A stretch of DNA of 64,000 nucleotides from Desulfovibrio sp. (lineage in GTDB: Bacteria; Desulfobacterota; Desulfovibrionia; Desulfovibrionales; Desulfovibrionaceae). Shown here one piece after another: positions 9,579-18,746 of this stretch. Under the pieces are notes generated by a model that did not search any database, was not told where the DNA came from, and saw only the letters and a list, made by a program, of their open reading frames with translations. Within the stretch, counting starts at the first letter, position 1; every line of letters begins with the position of its first letter. A program made the position numbers and the translations under genes. The stretch lies in the NCBI GenBank assembly GCA_016208105.1, contig JACQYS010000008.1, forward strand, positions 211,090-275,089. Reading direction: 5' to 3'.

Positions 9579-10174
9579 CGCTGCACCACTTCGGCCTTCA
9601 GTATCTCCACCGGCTCGCGGGGCACGTTTTCATAGCCTCCTTTGGTGCCGGTTGGCACGGCCTTGATGGCGTCCACCACCTCCTTGCCTTCCACCACCTT
9701 TCCGAAGACCGCATAGCCCCATCCGGCAGGAGTCTTGGCCGTATGGTTCAGCATGGTGTTGTTCACCACGTTGATGAAGAACTGTCCAGTGGCCGAGTGG
9801 GGATCGCTGGTGCGGGCCATGGCCACGGTATAGGCCTCGTTTTTCAGGCCGTTGTCAGCCTCGTTTTTTATGGGCGCACGTCCGGGCTTGAGATTCATGT
9901 TCTTGTCCATGCCCCCACCCTGGATCATGAAACCGTTGATGACCCGGTGGAAGATAAGGCCGTTGTAATAGCCGTCCTTCACGTACTTCAGAAAGTTCTC
10001 AACCGTGGCCGGGGCCTTGGCGGCGTCCAGCTCAAGCACGATGTCGCCCTTGGTGGTGGTCAGCTTCACGAAGTCCTTCTTGCCCTGAGCCAGCGCCGCG
10101 CTGGCCCCAAAGGGTGCCGCAGCGCAGGCAAAGCCCAGCAGCATGGCACCGATGACAGCGACAAATCGTTTCAT
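9575..10174 (-). CDS. Cyclophilin-type peptidyl-prolyl isomerase, exported
   Basis: A 199-residue protein with a signal peptide ([25 protein letters not shown]) and a full cyclophilin domain. The domain includes [13 protein letters not shown], the catalytic arginine in [17 protein letters not shown] and [17 protein letters not shown]. It assists folding in the periplasm. It is probably monocistronic. Confidence 0.93.
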   Translation of the reverse strand: MKRFVAVIGAMLLGFACAAAPFGASAALAQGKKDFVKLTTTKGDIVLELDAAKAPATVENFLKYVKDGYYNGLIFHRVINGFMIQGGGMDKNMNLKPGRAPIKNEADNGLKNEAYTVAMARTSDPHSATGQFFINVVNNTMLNHTAKTPAGWGYAVFGKVVEGKEVVDAIKAVPTGTKGGYENVPREPVEILKAEVVQR

Positions 10175-10275
10175 TGCGTTCTCCTCGGGGGTTCATGTGG
10201 TTTTTTCGTACCCCGTTAAGAGGATGATACCGCGTCCAGCCCTTGTGGGGAACCCCTGGCCGCAGTCTAGGCAAG

Positions 10276-10308
10276 AAAAGGCCGCCTCTGGAAAACCCAG
10301 AAGCGGCC
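10276..10308 (-). terminator. Rho-independent terminator after islB
   Basis: On the minus strand a 12-bp stem (GGCCGCTTCTGG with CCAGAGGCGGCC, one G-T wobble) encloses a 5-base loop (GTTTT). It is followed by TTTTCTTG. It lies 40 bp past the islB stop and closes the islA-islB transcript. Confidence 0.85.
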
Positions 10309-10347
10309 TGCGACCATCTGTTGCCGATGCACATCAGCCGTGATGCT

Positions 10348-11313
10348 CTACCTCTCGGAAACCGGGGCGGCCTCGGGCACTCTCTCCGTTTGATCCCCCC
10401 TGGCGACGGCTTCAAGCTGCTGAAAGACTCCGCTTGGCAGGGTTACGTCACCCATGGGGGCTTCGCGGTTGAGGAAGAGGTATTTCTGGGTGCCCAGGCG
10501 ATGGTAGGGAAGAACCTCGTAGGTGACGTTCGGATAGCCTGAGACGAGTTCCCTGATGGCCGAGATGTCCTCTTGCGTATCGTTGAATCCGGGAATGATG
10601 GGAGTGCGGACATGCACTGGAAGTGACTGGAAAGCCCCGACAATACGCTTGAAATTGTCGACAATGAGGTCGATGGGCACACCGGTGAATTCCTTGTGGC
10701 GCTCCGAATTCAAGCTCTTGATGTCGAACATCAATGAATCCAGCAGACCGCAGACTTCCCGGACCACCTCCCAGGGGGCGTTGCCGCAGGTTTCCATGGC
10801 CGTGTTCAACCTGCGACGCCGGGCTTCCCGTAACAATGCCAGGGCGAAGTCCGGCTGGGCCAAGGGCTCGCCGCCGGAGAGGGTGATGCCGCCGCCGGAG
10901 CGGGTATAAAACGCGGAGTCCTGTTCCACCACGCGTAGTATATCGTCCACGGTCTTTCGCTGCCCATAGGCGATAACGCCGGAGGCGGGGCAGGCGTCTA
11001 CGCAGTGTCTTTCGCAGCTGGCGCAGATTTCCCGGTTGAACACCGGTTTGTCGTCCAGCTGGGCTATGGCCTGGTTCGGACAGGCGTTCAGGCAGCGCAC
11101 GCACTGGGAGAAACCGAGGCAGCGCCCGTCGTTGAAGGCCAGCTCAACCTTGAAGGACTGCGATTCCGGATTGCTGCACCAACGGCAGGACAGGGGGCAC
11201 CCCTTGAAGAAGACTATGGTGCGGATACCGGGACCGTCGTGGACGGAGTACTTCTGGACGTTGAAGATCACCCCGCTCGTCTTTTTGTCCTCTTGCGATG
11301 TCATGTGGCACAT
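10348..11313 (-). CDS. islB: Isethionate sulfite-lyase activating enzyme (radical SAM)
   Basis: A 321-residue glycyl-radical-enzyme activase. The radical SAM cluster motif GCPLSCRWC (CxxxCxxC) follows HDGPGIRT near residue 25. Next comes an inserted bacterial ferredoxin-type domain with two four-cysteine sets (CLGFSQCVRCLNACP and CASCERHCVDACP). Then comes the TIM-barrel part with SGGEPLAQPDF. It generates the glycyl radical on its partner using S-adenosylmethionine. It lies 123 bp downstream of islA on the same strand, with a strong hairpin in between, so IslA is specified by context. ATG at 11304 (MTSQED) is an alternative start. Confidence 0.93.
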   Translation of the reverse strand: MCHMTSQEDKKTSGVIFNVQKYSVHDGPGIRTIVFFKGCPLSCRWCSNPESQSFKVELAFNDGRCLGFSQCVRCLNACPNQAIAQLDDKPVFNREICASCERHCVDACPASGVIAYGQRKTVDDILRVVEQDSAFYTRSGGGITLSGGEPLAQPDFALALLREARRRRLNTAMETCGNAPWEVVREVCGLLDSLMFDIKSLNSERHKEFTGVPIDLIVDNFKRIVGAFQSLPVHVRTPIIPGFNDTQEDISAIRELVSGYPNVTYEVLPYHRLGTQKYLFLNREAPMGDVTLPSGVFQQLEAVARGDQTERVPEAAPVSER

Positions 11314-11377
11314 CCCGTTCGCCCCTGCGGAGCTGGTTGTAAATTGCGCCGCGTTGCCCTTTATCCGAAACGCAGAA

Positions 11378-11406
11378 GGGAGACGCCCCTTTTCAGGGCG
11401 TCTCCC
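11378..11406 (-). other. Intercistronic hairpin between islA and islB
   Basis: GGGAGACGCCC and its exact reverse complement GGGCGTCTCCC flank a 7-base loop, giving a perfect 11-bp stem. No clear U-run follows on the minus strand, so it is more likely a partial terminator or an mRNA 3'-end stabiliser than a full stop. It lies 31 bp after the islA stop codon. It would favour more lyase than activase, as is usual for these enzyme pairs. Confidence 0.7.
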
Positions 11407-11436
11407 GCTGCGGCGGCTCTCGCCGCGAAGACAAAC

Positions 11437-13932
11437 CTAACAGGTCTCGTGCACAGTGCGCGCGATCAGGTCGTTCTGCAGATCGGGCGACAGGTCCACG
11501 AAGTAGGCGCTGTAGCCGGCGATGCGCACGATAAGGTTGCGGTACTTTTCCGGGTCCTTCTGAGCCGCAACCAGGGTCTCGCGGTTTATCACGTTGAACT
11601 GCACGTGCCAGAGCTTCAGGTCGCAGAAGGTGCGGATGAAGGAGATCATCTTGCGCGTTCCCTCATCCCCGGCCAGACACTTGGGGGTGAACTTGATGTT
11701 GAGCATGCGGGCCGCGCGGTCGCGGTAGCCGTAGTTCTTGGACGTGTAGTTGGAGAGCAGCACAGCCGTGGGTCCGTTGACGTCCGCGCCGTGGGAGGCC
11801 GAAGAGCCGTCGGACAGGGCGGTGAAGGCCCGGCGGCCGTTGGGAGTGGCGCTCACCACCTTGCCGAAGGGCACATGGGAGGTGAAGGGCACGTAGCGCA
11901 CGTCGTTGTGCATGCCGAGTTCCGGCGAGTACTTGTTGCCGTATTTGACGGACAGGATGTCGATGTCCCTGGCGATGGAGTCGGCGTATTCGTCGTTATT
12001 GCCGTAACAGGGCGCGCTCTTGAGCAGGGCGCGCACGTCTTCCTTGCCCTCGAAGTCGTTCCCAATGGCATCGAGAAGCTCGTCCATGGTCAGCTTCTTG
12101 TCCTCGAACACTAGCTTCTTCATGGCGGCCAGGGAATCAACCACCGTGCCGTATCCGATGTACTCGAAATAGCCGAAGTTGAGCCCCTCCGGGATCTGCG
12201 GAGTGTGCAGGTCCAGGCAGTGCTTCATGCACAGGTCGTGCAGCACGGAGCCCATGGGCTGGGCGAAATGCTTGGCGCGCAGGTTGATGATGACGTGCTG
12301 CTGGTAGAAGGCTGTTTTCAAGAACAGCTCGTGCTGCTTGACGTAGGCGTTCCAGAGATCGTCCCAGGTCTTGAACGAGCGGGGGTCTCCGGTTTCCAGG
12401 CCCAGCACCCTGTCGCCGTATTTCTTCATGCGGCCGTTGTAGAGCACCATCTCCAGGGCGGCAGCGAAATTGATGTAGGCTCCACCGCTGGTGTAGGTGT
12501 CACGATTTGGCATGCGCGCCTCGGTGCAGCCGGACACCGCGTAATCGTAGGCTTCCTCGAAGGTAGCCCCCTTGGACACGTAGAGAGGAATGACCTCTTC
12601 GTCGTTAATGAGCTTGGGGAATCCAGCGCCGTCCTTGATAGTCTCGGACACTTCCCACAGGTAGCGCTCGGGGGAGCGCGAGTGGATTCGCGCCGCCAAG
12701 TCCGGATAGTGCAGCGGGAACTCGCGCTTGGACTTGAGGAACAGGTAGGTCAGCTCATTGGTGGCGTCGCGCCCGTCCGGGGTTTGGCCACCAATGGTAA
12801 CGGCCTCCCAGTGGGCGTAGCCTTCGTTGAAGGCGCCGCCAGTGGGGGAAATGTAGAGGTCGATGAACTGGGCCATGCCCACCCACATGCACTCCAGAAG
12901 CTCCACGGCCTTTTCCTCGGTCAGGAGGCCTTCTTCCATGTCCTTCTGATAGAAGGGATAGAAATACTGGTCCATGCGTCCGTTGGAGATGATGGTGCCG
13001 GTCTTCTGCTCGATGCGCGAGAACATCTGGGTGAACCACTGGGACTGCACGGCCTCGTGGAAGTTGCGGGCGGGGTGTTCAGGCACGCGCTCGCAGATAT
13101 CTGCCATGGTCAGCAGTTCCTGCTTGCGAGTGGGGTCGGACTCCTTGGCCGCGACCTCGCGGGCCAGGACGGCGTGGCGCTTGGCCCAGTGCACGATGGC
13201 GTCGCACACGATGACCATGGCCTCCAGGAAGGGGCGCTTCTCCACGTTGTCCACGGGGCTAAGGGGATCAAGCGCCTCGAGCTTGGCCAGAGCTTCGTCC
13301 TTGAGGCTCTTGAAGCCGCGCTTGAGCACCTTGTCGTAATCGTGCACCCACTGAATGGAGGACCTGAAAGACGCGGTCTCGTTCACCACGAAGCGGGAGG
13401 CCAGACCTTCGGGGTCGTTGTAGGTCAACTTGTGGACGTCGGGCGGCAGCGCCTTGTTGAGGGCCTCGTGGAAGGTCTTGCCCTTCCAGTAGGGGGCGAT
13501 CTCCTCGATGACCACCTTGGCGTCTTCGGGAGTGATGTAAGAAGGGGATTCCTTGCGCTTGGGCAGCTCTTCGATGGCCAACCCAAGGAAATCGCCGTCC
13601 AGCTCGGGATACAGGATGCCGTAACGCCCCTGGCACCCGGCCCGGCCGGCAAGCAACTGGTTGTCGTCGATGTAGACGGTCATGTTCTCGGCAATGTGCT
13701 TGAGCGCCTTGGCCCAACGCAAAACCAGAGCCTGTCCTTCGGTCTCTTTCATGGACTCGGTGAAATATTTGGCCCGCTCCACGTCGATCCGGGGTTTTAC
13801 CCCGTCGAAGCTCTCAAGGATGGTGAACACCCTTTTGTGCGTTGCCCGGAACTTGTCTTCCTTCCCCTCGATCTTGTCCTGGAGACGTTGCTCGTGCGAA
13901 CTGTAAGCTTCGCAACAGATAGGATTCAACAT
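11437..13932 (-). CDS. islA: Isethionate sulfite-lyase (glycyl radical enzyme)
   Basis: An 831-residue glycyl radical enzyme that cleaves the C-S bond of isethionate to give acetaldehyde and sulfite. The start at 13932 ([10 protein letters not shown]) has GGAGAGGGG upstream. A 30-codon upstream extension is open but lacks a ribosome-binding site. Visible hallmarks are the radical cysteine in SGCTEAR (C469, E471), the glycyl-radical loop VRIAGYSAY (G806) and W375. R190, Q194 and R679 match, each shifted by one, the sulfonate-binding R189, Q193 and R678 that I recall for the Desulfovibrio vulgaris enzyme (about 830 aa). This separates it from choline, diol and DHPS lyases. No N-terminal encapsulation extension is apparent. 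Confidence 0.93.
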   Translation of the reverse strand: MLNPICCEAYSSHEQRLQDKIEGKEDKFRATHKRVFTILESFDGVKPRIDVERAKYFTESMKETEGQALVLRWAKALKHIAENMTVYIDDNQLLAGRAGCQGRYGILYPELDGDFLGLAIEELPKRKESPSYITPEDAKVVIEEIAPYWKGKTFHEALNKALPPDVHKLTYNDPEGLASRFVVNETASFRSSIQWVHDYDKVLKRGFKSLKDEALAKLEALDPLSPVDNVEKRPFLEAMVIVCDAIVHWAKRHAVLAREVAAKESDPTRKQELLTMADICERVPEHPARNFHEAVQSQWFTQMFSRIEQKTGTIISNGRMDQYFYPFYQKDMEEGLLTEEKAVELLECMWVGMAQFIDLYISPTGGAFNEGYAHWEAVTIGGQTPDGRDATNELTYLFLKSKREFPLHYPDLAARIHSRSPERYLWEVSETIKDGAGFPKLINDEEVIPLYVSKGATFEEAYDYAVSGCTEARMPNRDTYTSGGAYINFAAALEMVLYNGRMKKYGDRVLGLETGDPRSFKTWDDLWNAYVKQHELFLKTAFYQQHVIINLRAKHFAQPMGSVLHDLCMKHCLDLHTPQIPEGLNFGYFEYIGYGTVVDSLAAMKKLVFEDKKLTMDELLDAIGNDFEGKEDVRALLKSAPCYGNNDEYADSIARDIDILSVKYGNKYSPELGMHNDVRYVPFTSHVPFGKVVSATPNGRRAFTALSDGSSASHGADVNGPTAVLLSNYTSKNYGYRDRAARMLNIKFTPKCLAGDEGTRKMISFIRTFCDLKLWHVQFNVINRETLVAAQKDPEKYRNLIVRIAGYSAYFVDLSPDLQNDLIARTVHETC

Positions 13933-14030
13933 GGCGTACCCCTCTCCTACCGATGTATTTGAAATGCGGTTTTGTTGGACGCGTGAACCGGCGTCATGGG
14001 GCGTCTTGGAGCACGCCCTCAAACATCCTT

Positions 14031-14048
14031 AGCAACGCGTATGCCGGT
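14031..14048 (-). promoter_or_regulatory. Sigma-54 promoter of islAB
   Basis: Read on the minus strand, CGGCAT-ACGCG-TTGCT matches the -24/-12 consensus TGGCAC-N5-TTGCW with the exact GG-N10-GC spacing. It lies about 100 bp upstream of the islA start. Dyad elements of the proposed enhancer lie further upstream, as expected for sigma-54 control. Confidence 0.8.
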
Positions 14049-14108
14049 TTCTTCGGTCAAGAGCTGGGGAGAAGGCTGCTCAACACATAAAGCATTATAT
14101 CTTAGCAT

Positions 14109-14120
14109 GTTGCATACAAC
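14109..14120. promoter_or_regulatory. Palindrome GTTG-CATA-CAAC upstream of islA promoter
   Basis: ATGTTG and CAACAT form a perfect dyad around CATA, extending two bases beyond the core on each side. It lies about 70 bp upstream of the sigma-54 promoter. Its half sites resemble the GTTGC elements further upstream but the spacer is shorter. It could be an extra regulator contact or the site of another factor. Confidence 0.45.
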
Positions 14121-14299
14121 ATCTTTTTAATTGGCCGATTCTTTCGCGCAAACACCGCAAGAGACTTACAGGTGATGCAGAAGAGATTAGTTCATATATA
14201 ACAGGATGTTAGTTTGGCCCATTTGGAATCCCCCTCATTTACGTTCAATCGGGGGCCTCCCTAGGCGCATGAGATTTGAATGTTGAAAAGGAACGAGCT

Positions 14300-14383
14300 G
14301 CTGCATATTTGCAACACATCGTGCCCCACACCTGAACAAGTTACGTGATTTAAATGTGTTAGACTATGTTGCAAAAATGCGAC
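14300..14383. promoter_or_regulatory. Putative enhancer (UAS) pair for the isethionate regulator
   Basis: Two dyads share the form GTTGC-N6-GCAAC with single mismatches: GCTGC-ATATTT-GCAAC at 14300-14315 and GTTGC-AAAAAT-GCGAC at 14368-14383. They sit 250-340 bp upstream of the islAB sigma-54 promoter. The same motif recurs before the ABC/BMC operon. A further dyad, GATGCA...TGCATC, lies just upstream at 14386-14406. Confidence 0.65.
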
Positions 14384-14472
14384 ATGATGCAATTTTTAGC
14401 TGCATCACAATGCAAAAGAATTCGCCCAAGAAATGGACTCTGCAGAGCTTCGAATACCCTCTTGAGCAGATT

Positions 14473-15936
14473 CTAATCAGACTCGTTTCCAGAGGTACCC
14501 GAATCGGACTGGGTCGAAGGCTGCTCGGGGTCTTTGATCTGGAGTTTCCGGAAAATGGTGGTCCTGTTCACTCCGAACAGCTTGGCCACCTTGCTGACCG
14601 ACCCGTGGGTGTCGAGCGCATCCTGGATGAGACCCCGTTCTATGTCCGCCATGATCTCCTTGAGCGGCTTGCCCGAGGCGGTGTCTATGTGGCAGGCCAG
14701 GGAAGCTGCCAAAACCATGGGCTTCTGCTCGTCGAGCATGGCCCCGGGCAGGTCGCTCAATTCAACCGCCTCCCGTTCGCAGGTGATCACCAGGCTCTGG
14801 ACCATGTTCTCCAGTTCGCGGACGTTTCCCGGCCAACGATAGGCCTTCATGGCCTCTTCCACCATGGGCGAAAAGAATCTGCGCTTGCGATATCTTGTGG
14901 CGTATTTCTCCAGAAAATGCCTGGCCAGAGGCAGGATGTCCTCCGGCCTCTCCCGCAGAGAAGGAATGTTGATAACGGCCACGCGAAGCCTGTAGTAGAG
15001 GTCGCTTCGGAAGTTTCCGCGCTTCACCTCCTCGGCCAGATCGCGGTTGGTGGCGGCAATGATGCGCACATCCACCTTCTTGGACTGTGTGGAGCCCACC
15101 CGGACCACTTCCTGGTCCTGCAAAACCCGCAAAAGCTTTGACTGCATGATCTGGGGCAATTCGCCGATCTCATCCAGGAAGATAGTCCCCTTGTCCGCCA
15201 TTTCGAAGAAGCCGATCTTGCCCTTGGTGAGAGCTCCGGAGAACGCGCCGGGGGCATAGCCGAACAGCTCGGATTCAATGAGGTTTTCCGGGATGGACGC
15301 GCAGTCGACCTTGAAAAAAGGCCTGTCGTGGCGCGTGCTCTGTTCGTGGATGTTCCGAGACAGCACGTCCTTGCCCACGCCGGTTTCGCCCAGGAGAAGC
15401 ACCGTAGCGTCGGTCGGGGCGATACGCTGGAGCTGCTCGACGACCCGGGTCATCTCCTTGCTGGTGAGGATGAGCGGGCAGCGCTGAGTCTTCTGCTTGT
15501 TCAGGTAATCGAAGTTTTTGTGATACTTTTCGATAAGTTCGCGCTGCTCGGCGATCTGATCCTTCATCTGGGACATGATGGTGATATCCCGGGCGTAGGT
15601 GACCACCAACGCCACCTCCCCCTTGTCGTCGAAGATGGGGTATCCGCTCAAGACCATGCGCCGCCCGTGCATATTGGTCTGCACCCGCGTCACTGGCTTC
15701 CCGGTCTCCACTATCTCCGGATTCAGGGCTATGTTGTAGACTCCCCTTTCCTTCAGCTCCCGAACATTCAGTCCCAGCAGTTCCTCGCGCTTGAGCCCCG
15801 TAAGCCGCTCGTACATGGTGTTGACCCTAAGGGACGTGCCGGATTTGTCCGTGATGTAGACACCATCCGAGAGTGTGTCCAAAATGCTGTCCAAATAGCC
15901 ACAGAGCATGGACGCTGTCTGATCACCATTGTTCAT
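14473..15936 (-). CDS. Sigma-54-dependent activator (PAS-AAA+-Fis) of the isethionate genes
   Basis: A 487-residue enhancer-binding protein starting MNNGDQ. It has an N-terminal PAS domain (about residues 10-125, DGVYITDKSG), a coiled linker and an AAA+ domain. The AAA+ domain has Walker A GETGVGKD, Walker B GTIFLDEIGE and a sigma-54 contact loop GAFSGA instead of GAFTGA. A Fis-type helix-turn-helix follows (SKVAKLFGVNRTTIFRK). It lies between islAB and the ABC/BMC operon and is flanked on both sides by GTTGC-N6-GCAAC dyads and sigma-54 promoters. It is therefore the likely isethionate-responsive activator of both. The PAS domain is the presumed ligand sensor. Confidence 0.88.
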   Translation of the reverse strand: MNNGDQTASMLCGYLDSILDTLSDGVYITDKSGTSLRVNTMYERLTGLKREELLGLNVRELKERGVYNIALNPEIVETGKPVTRVQTNMHGRRMVLSGYPIFDDKGEVALVVTYARDITIMSQMKDQIAEQRELIEKYHKNFDYLNKQKTQRCPLILTSKEMTRVVEQLQRIAPTDATVLLLGETGVGKDVLSRNIHEQSTRHDRPFFKVDCASIPENLIESELFGYAPGAFSGALTKGKIGFFEMADKGTIFLDEIGELPQIMQSKLLRVLQDQEVVRVGSTQSKKVDVRIIAATNRDLAEEVKRGNFRSDLYYRLRVAVINIPSLRERPEDILPLARHFLEKYATRYRKRRFFSPMVEEAMKAYRWPGNVRELENMVQSLVITCEREAVELSDLPGAMLDEQKPMVLAASLACHIDTASGKPLKEIMADIERGLIQDALDTHGSVSKVAKLFGVNRTTIFRKLQIKDPEQPSTQSDSGTSGNESD

Positions 15937-16145
15937 CGCGCGCACCCCTTTGGGCGGTATGGTATACCTGTAAAAGCCGGCGGTCTGCACCGGCACATGC
16001 AAAGCTCGTGCGTTTCAAGCCGGATTCAGCACACGGCTTACGGGTTTGACTTAAATATAAATCCTGTATAATCAGGGAATTAGCAAAAGCAGCCTGTTTT
16101 CCCCGACCCCCAGCCTTTCTGCGTATGAATATCGCAAATATCGTC

Positions 16146-16263
16146 GTTGCAAATTCGCACCACAGTTGCATTATCGCAACGCTATTCGAGAGACAACACC
16201 CTGGCTTGTGAATTTTGTGTCATTAAGAATAATACCTATTATCCAGAGTTGCAATTCTGCACC
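16146..16263. promoter_or_regulatory. Three putative UAS dyads before the ABC/BMC operon
   Basis: Three copies of GTTGC-N6-GCAMC occur: GTTGC-AAATTC-GCACC at 16146, GTTGC-ATTATC-GCAAC at 16165 (a perfect dyad) and GTTGC-AATTCT-GCACC at 16248. They lie about 105-235 bp upstream of the sigma-54 promoter at 16367. That is the usual place for activator-binding sites. Confidence 0.75.
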
Positions 16264-16366
16264 ACCGGTGCGCCGGGTTTCTTCCCGATTCCTTAACACG
16301 AAGAGGGAACTGCCGGACAACCCAGCAATCAAGCCCTTCTGCGCCGGTACAGGCAACGTAAACAGG

Positions 16367-16384
16367 TTGGTACCGGTTTTGCTC
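16367..16384 (+). promoter_or_regulatory. Sigma-54 promoter of the ABC/BMC operon
   Basis: TTGGTAC-CGGTT-TTGCTC keeps the GG-N10-GC spacing (GG at 16369, GC at 16381). It has one substitution in the -24 box (TGGTAC for TGGCAC). It would start a transcript near 16394 with a leader of about 185 nt before the binding-protein gene. Confidence 0.8.
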
Positions 16385-16533
16385 TTATACTTTCCGCCAA
16401 GACCAGCCCGACGTTCCGCGCAGCTTAAGCTGAGGTCTGGCGCAACTTTACAGGGCTTTAACAGGAGGAACATCCTGAAACAGTGGGGATAGGACGATCC
16501 GGACCGCACCGGCCGCAAGCCGGGCGCCGGAGG

Positions 16534-16553
16534 GGCCTGAAACGCTTCAGGCC
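16534..16553 (+). other. Leader hairpin before the binding-protein gene
   Basis: GGCCTGAA-ACGC-TTCAGGCC is a perfect 8-bp stem with a 4-base loop. It lies in the 5' leader 26 bases before the start codon. No U-run follows. It could protect the 5' end or modulate translation. Confidence 0.5.
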
Positions 16554-16579
16554 TTGCCGTGCAACCGAAGGAGGGAACA

Positions 16580-17692
16580 ATGAAAGTGTTTCGACGCATC
16601 TTCGGATTTTTAGCTCTGCTAACGCTTTTCGCCGCCAGCCAGGCCTTGGCTGAAAAATTCGTGGTCGGCTACCAGCCCTATGACACCATCTCCTACCAAG
16701 CCATCATCAACTCCGAACTGGGCCTTTGGAAGAAGTACGTCCCCCAGGGCACTGAAATCGAATTCCAGGGTGCCCTGCAAGGCACTGTCGTGGCCAACAA
16801 CATGTTGGCCGACAAAGCCCACATCGGCTACATGAGCGTGATGCCCGCAACCATCCTCTGCTCCAAACCCGAGCAGGCGGAAATAAAGATGGTGGCCACC
16901 GCTGGCATGTCCGAAGGAACCCGCTGTTCGCTGGTCCTGGTCAAAAAGGACGCCCCCCAGTTTAAAAGTAACGAGGAACTGGCCCGCTGGCTCGACGGCA
17001 AGGTCATCGCCGCTCCCAAAGGCAGCGCTTCGGACCAATACCTGCTCAAATTCTTTGAAAAGTATAACGTCAAACCCGCCGAATACCTGAACCAGTCCAT
17101 CGAAGTCATCGGTACCAACTTCCGCATCGGCAAGCTCGACGCGGCCTCCCTGTGGGAGCCCACGCTTTCGCGCATCGCCTCCGATGTGGGCGAAGGCGTG
17201 TCCCGCATCGTGGCCGACGGCCGGGCCTGCGACAACCCGGACCTGGGCATGGTGGTCATGCGCAAGGATTTCATGGACAAGTATCCTGAAGTGGCCAAGG
17301 GCTACCTGCGCGCCGAACTGGAAGCCCAGCGTTACCTGCTCGATCCCAAGAACTGGTCCAGTGTTATCGATATGGTGTCCAAGCACGCCACCGGCGTTCC
17401 CAAGAAGGTGCTCTGGTACTCCATCTACGGCCAGGTTCCCGCAGACTCCAAGAACCCCGTTCGCGAGTGGAAGTCCTTCTACTTCAACGAAGCGGAAAAG
17501 AAGAACATCGCCGAAGTGGCCCCGTTCCTCTTGAAGGACAAGAGAATCAAGGACGTTCCCAAGCCCGGCACCGTGGACGACTCCATGGCCCGCCAGGTGT
17601 TCAAGGACGCCGGCTACACCCCGGTGAGCGACAAGGTCACCTTGGGCGAGATCAAGGGCGCACCCGCCAGCGCTTGCCCCTTCAAGGATTAG
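16580..17692 (+). CDS. ABC importer periplasmic binding protein, sulfonate/nitrate/taurine family
   Basis: A 370-residue secreted protein. It has a signal peptide (FLALLTLFAASQALA) followed by a type II periplasmic binding domain of the TauA/SsuA/NMT1 kind. Typical elements are VVGYQPYDTISYQAIINSELG, the GALQGTVVANNML segment and the second-lobe LWEPTLSRIA. It starts after GGAGGGAACA. It is first in an operon that also encodes two permeases, two ATPases and the microcompartment, so isethionate is the likely ligand. This assignment is contextual, because characterised isethionate uptake in related bacteria often uses TRAP carriers. Confidence 0.85.
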   Translation: MKVFRRIFGFLALLTLFAASQALAEKFVVGYQPYDTISYQAIINSELGLWKKYVPQGTEIEFQGALQGTVVANNMLADKAHIGYMSVMPATILCSKPEQAEIKMVATAGMSEGTRCSLVLVKKDAPQFKSNEELARWLDGKVIAAPKGSASDQYLLKFFEKYNVKPAEYLNQSIEVIGTNFRIGKLDAASLWEPTLSRIASDVGEGVSRIVADGRACDNPDLGMVVMRKDFMDKYPEVAKGYLRAELEAQRYLLDPKNWSSVIDMVSKHATGVPKKVLWYSIYGQVPADSKNPVREWKSFYFNEAEKKNIAEVAPFLLKDKRIKDVPKPGTVDDSMARQVFKDAGYTPVSDKVTLGEIKGAPASACPFKD

Positions 17693-17734
17693 GACACGCC
17701 CCCCGGGCCGACCCACACGGCCCGTCCGTCCCCA

Positions 17735-17758
17735 GGCGCGCGGCGCTCGCCGCGCGCC
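17735..17758 (+). other. GC-rich hairpin after the binding-protein gene
   Basis: GGCGCGCGG and CCGCGCGCC pair perfectly around a 6-base loop. The hairpin sits 43 bp after the stop codon of the binding protein, in a 181-bp gap. Such structures protect the upstream message and let the binding protein be made in excess over the membrane parts. Confidence 0.65.
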
Positions 17759-17873
17759 CTTCCGGGGAGGGCGACCGGCCAAGCGGACGAAGTATGTCTT
17801 CGCTTGCTTGAGGCCCTGGCAACAGCCCCCGCAAAGACGACACTGCGGGAAACGACAAGGTGGAGGCCTTTCC

Positions 17874-18746
17874 GTGACTAACGCAGAAGCGACAACGGCG
17901 AACCAGGGCAATGCCCCGACCTCCTGGCAGATCACCCTGTTCAGCCTCAGACAGTGGCTAAAAAGCACTGGACCGTATCTGAACCTCGCGGGCATCGTGG
18001 GATTCATCATCCTCTGGTATCTTTTCACCGAGAAGTTCAAGCTCCCGTGGTTCAACAAGCTGCCCGGCCCCTTGATGGTCTACAGGGAATGGGTATCCCC
18101 GGACCCGTCCTACGGGATATCCATCTATACGCCTGAGTATTACCATCACATACTGATCAGCATCTGGCGCGTGATCCAGGCATTCCTGCTGGCCACAATC
18201 CTGGGCGTGCCCATCGGGCTCTTCATGGGGTGGAAGAAGGTCTTCAAGGACTACACCTTCCCCTTGCTCGAGACCCTGCGCCCCATCCCCATGCTGGCCT
18301 GGGTGCCGCTGTCCATACTCATGTGGCCAGGCCGGGAAGCCTCAATCATCTTTCTGACCTTTTTGGGTTCTTTTTTCGCCACGGTGCTCAACACCCTGCT
18401 GGGCGTGGAATCCATCGACGAGGTGTACTTCAGGGCCGCAAGTTCGCTTGGCGCCAAATCCAAGCATGTGTTCTTCAAGGTCATCCTGCCGGGATCGCTG
18501 CCCTTTATTTTCACCGGCCTGCAAATCAGCATGGGCTACGCCTGGTTCTCGCTTGTGGCCGGTGAAATGCTCTCCGGCGAATACGGCCTTGGCTACCTGA
18601 TCTGGAACTCGTTCATCATGGTTCAGTACCCGGTCATCGTTATCGCCATGGTTACCCTGGGCGTGATCGGCTGGCTCTCCAGCGCGCTCATCCGCATGGT
18701 GGGCGATCGCCTGATGCAATGGAAAGTAAGAGAGGATGCCCGATGA
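17874..18746 (+). CDS. ABC importer permease 1, sulfonate/nitrate family
   Basis: A 290-residue permease. The GTG start at 17874 is preceded by GGTGGAGG. It has about six hydrophobic helices and the BPD_transp_1 coupling motif (AASSLGAKSKHVFFKVILPGSLPFIFTGL) near residue 190. It differs from the second permease of the operon, so the channel is probably a heterodimer. It overlaps the next ATPase gene by four bases (ATGA). Confidence 0.88.
   Translation: MTNAEATTANQGNAPTSWQITLFSLRQWLKSTGPYLNLAGIVGFIILWYLFTEKFKLPWFNKLPGPLMVYREWVSPDPSYGISIYTPEYYHHILISIWRVIQAFLLATILGVPIGLFMGWKKVFKDYTFPLLETLRPIPMLAWVPLSILMWPGREASIIFLTFLGSFFATVLNTLLGVESIDEVYFRAASSLGAKSKHVFFKVILPGSLPFIFTGLQISMGYAWFSLVAGEMLSGEYGLGYLIWNSFIMVQYPVIVIAMVTLGVIGWLSSALIRMVGDRLMQWKVREDAR

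Noticed and set aside
11005..12114. A 369-codon plus-strand frame across islB and islA
   Set aside because: It spans the intergenic hairpin and the opposite strands of two well-identified genes. Its composition is that of an antisense shadow.
11437..13932. Choline trimethylamine-lyase or propanediol dehydratase
   Set aside because: The locus has BMC genes as those do, but the residues at the sulfonate-binding positions (R190, Q194, R679) fit isethionate lyase, and no choline or diol-specific neighbours are present.
12205..13962. A 585-codon open frame on the plus strand opposite islA
   Set aside because: It is the antisense shadow of islA, produced by GC-rich third positions. Its translation is rich in G, H, V and L and lacks any domain, and it has no ribosome-binding site.
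13933..14022. A 30-codon N-terminal extension of IslA as an encapsulation peptide
   Set aside because: The extension is not amphipathic, lacks a ribosome-binding site and overlaps the stretch just downstream of the predicted sigma-54 start site. The ATG at 13932 has GGAGAGGGG upstream.
16619..18058. A 479-codon minus-strand frame across the first binding-protein gene
   Set aside because: The plus strand carries a binding protein with signal peptide, good ribosome-binding site and operon context. The minus frame shows only antisense composition.
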